A stretch of 64,000 nt of DNA, taken from Saururus chinensis (Eukaryota > Streptophyta > Magnoliopsida > Piperales > Saururaceae). Shown here in pieces: positions 62,837-64,000 of the stretch (within the stretch, counting starts at the first letter, position 1; every line of letters starts with the position of its first letter). Location: NCBI GenBank assembly GCA_035235625.1, contig CP141150.1, positions 32,566,756 through 32,630,755 on the forward strand, given 5' to 3'. Under the pieces are notes generated by a model. It did not search any database, was not told the DNA's origin, and saw only the letters and a program-made list of their open reading frames with translations. Made by a program: the position numbers and the translations under genes.

Positions 62837-63703
62837 CATTCAAATGATTGTAAAGATAGATGATATTCATACCCCCAATTTTTTATTTTAATTATTTATA
62901 TCGTATATTTTTACCGATGCAACAAACAAGATGGACGAATGAGATTTAAGATATTTTCTTTTGAAAAGAAAGATCAAAATGTATTTCACGAAAATTTTAT
63001 ATGTGGAAATTGGGCGTGTAAAAATTGATCTTTCAACTTACTATTGATTCAAGTTGATGTGTGCACGATCGATTCTTTCAAAGTTTGGTCAATCATTTTA
63101 TGTTTTAGAGTACCTTGTGAAAATATTCAAGGTTGATCGATTGGGTAATCATGTGCGATCAATCACTGATGAACAAAAATACAGTTTTCATCTAAAAGTC
63201 TCCAACACTCTTTCTTATACTCTATATGATAATCTCATTATCCCAATGTATGAATGTGATCTTCTAATTTACTTCATCTTCATTATGTAATTTTGAGCAG
63301 TAACTAATCTATCATATAACTCAAATTACACATCTTCTTAATATTATTTTACTGATCGAAATAACTCAATATTATACATATAATTACATATGTTCTTACA
63401 ATATATATATTTGGTGCACATGCTTATAATTTCGTGACATGTTACTGGGGTACCAACATGCACCTTCTTAAATATACACACACCATCATATTAAGATCCG
63501 GGGATGGGCATCTTGCCTCCGCACAAGCGCATGTTTCCTTTTCTTTTAGTATTACAAGCCTAACTTTGTATAGTATAGGCCTGCAATTTTACAACACTTT
63601 CCCCCAGTTGATCCAAAAATTTTGAACTGAACCAAATTGGCACTCACCAAACTCTAACTTTGTAACAGAGCTTAAATTGTTGATCATGGGGCCCGTATTT
63701 TAA
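62837..63703. other. AT-rich intergenic DNA, no gene
   Basis: No supported open frame or RNA gene. Phrases such as CGATCGATTC...GATCAATCAC around 63065-63165 resemble those at about 60660-60790, suggesting a shared old repeat. Confidence 0.35.
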
Positions 63704-63705
63704 TA

Positions 63706-63784
63706 CTCCCTCCGTCCCACATTAATACCTTTATTTTAGTTTATTTTAAAAAATGAAATAGAGCTATTAATTATATGGAACGAG
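63706..63784. mobile_element. Minimal Stowaway MITE, 79 bp
   Basis: CTCCCTCCGTCCCACATTAA at the left is inverse to TTAATTATATGGAACGAG at the right (degenerate). TA lies on both sides (63704-63705 and 63785-63786). Confidence 0.8.
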
Positions 63785-64000
63785 TAGAAATCATTAGGAA
63801 TGTAAGGGTGTTTTCCAGCAACTGGTAGGGGTTAGCATTTTCTTTTATACTATAGAAGTGTCGTATGCATTTTTTCCCCATGAAATCAAGACAAGGGCAC
63901 CATAAAAATAGAATGGTATACTTTCGTTGTGAAAAACCTTTTATGTCATATCTATCATGGATACAAGGCAAAGCCTAATTGAATGGAATGAAATATATAA

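Overview
This is nuclear DNA of a flowering plant. Genes are GC-rich with spliceosomal GT-AG introns and sit in AT-rich intergenic DNA full of transposons. The strong C/G preference at third codon positions in the main genes suggests a monocot, but this is inference and no species is assigned.

The centre of the window is a tandem segmental duplication carrying three apparently intact copies of one four-exon gene, all on the + strand: copy A (18061-19989), copy B (28453-30566) and copy C (45854-48011). Each encodes a 533-residue acyl-activating enzyme that closely resembles plant AAE3, the cytosolic oxalyl-CoA synthetase (oxalate--CoA ligase) that opens the CoA-dependent oxalate breakdown pathway. 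Kilobases of upstream and downstream DNA were duplicated with each gene: unit A about 7.08-21.35 kb, unit B about 21.6-31.27 kb, unit C about 39.4-51.07 kb. A fourth, gene-less remnant (B') lies at about 33.39-35.98 kb.

Because the units are paralogous, each acts as an 'empty site' control for the others, so many insertions can be defined to the base. Unit A carries a hAT-type element (7394-8541, 8-bp TSD), a 5.1-kb CACTA element (11194-16324, 3-bp TSD) and a foldback element (about 16881-17572). Unit B carries a 1.55-kb Stowaway/mariner-type element (26189-27736) that has picked up fragments of a RuvB-like helicase gene and a cinnamyl-alcohol-dehydrogenase-like gene. Unit B' carries a 666-bp hAT element, and next to its broken end lies a fragment of a SET-domain methyltransferase gene. 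Unit C carries a solo LTR (43981-44645), MITEs and a long palindrome.

Right of the array, on the - strand, is a five-exon gene (51351-55882) for a 282-residue protein with five CCHC zinc knuckles, ZCCHC9-like; one of its introns holds a 267-bp solo LTR. Just upstream of its start codon is a three-layer transposon nest (56036-58427). The left flank (1-7 kb), the stretch 36.9-39.3 kb and the right flank (58.4-64 kb) hold decayed LTR-retrotransposon sequence (Ty3-gypsy LTR-like repeats and gag, a Ty1-copia RNase H scrap) and otherwise AT-rich DNA in which I recognise no gene.
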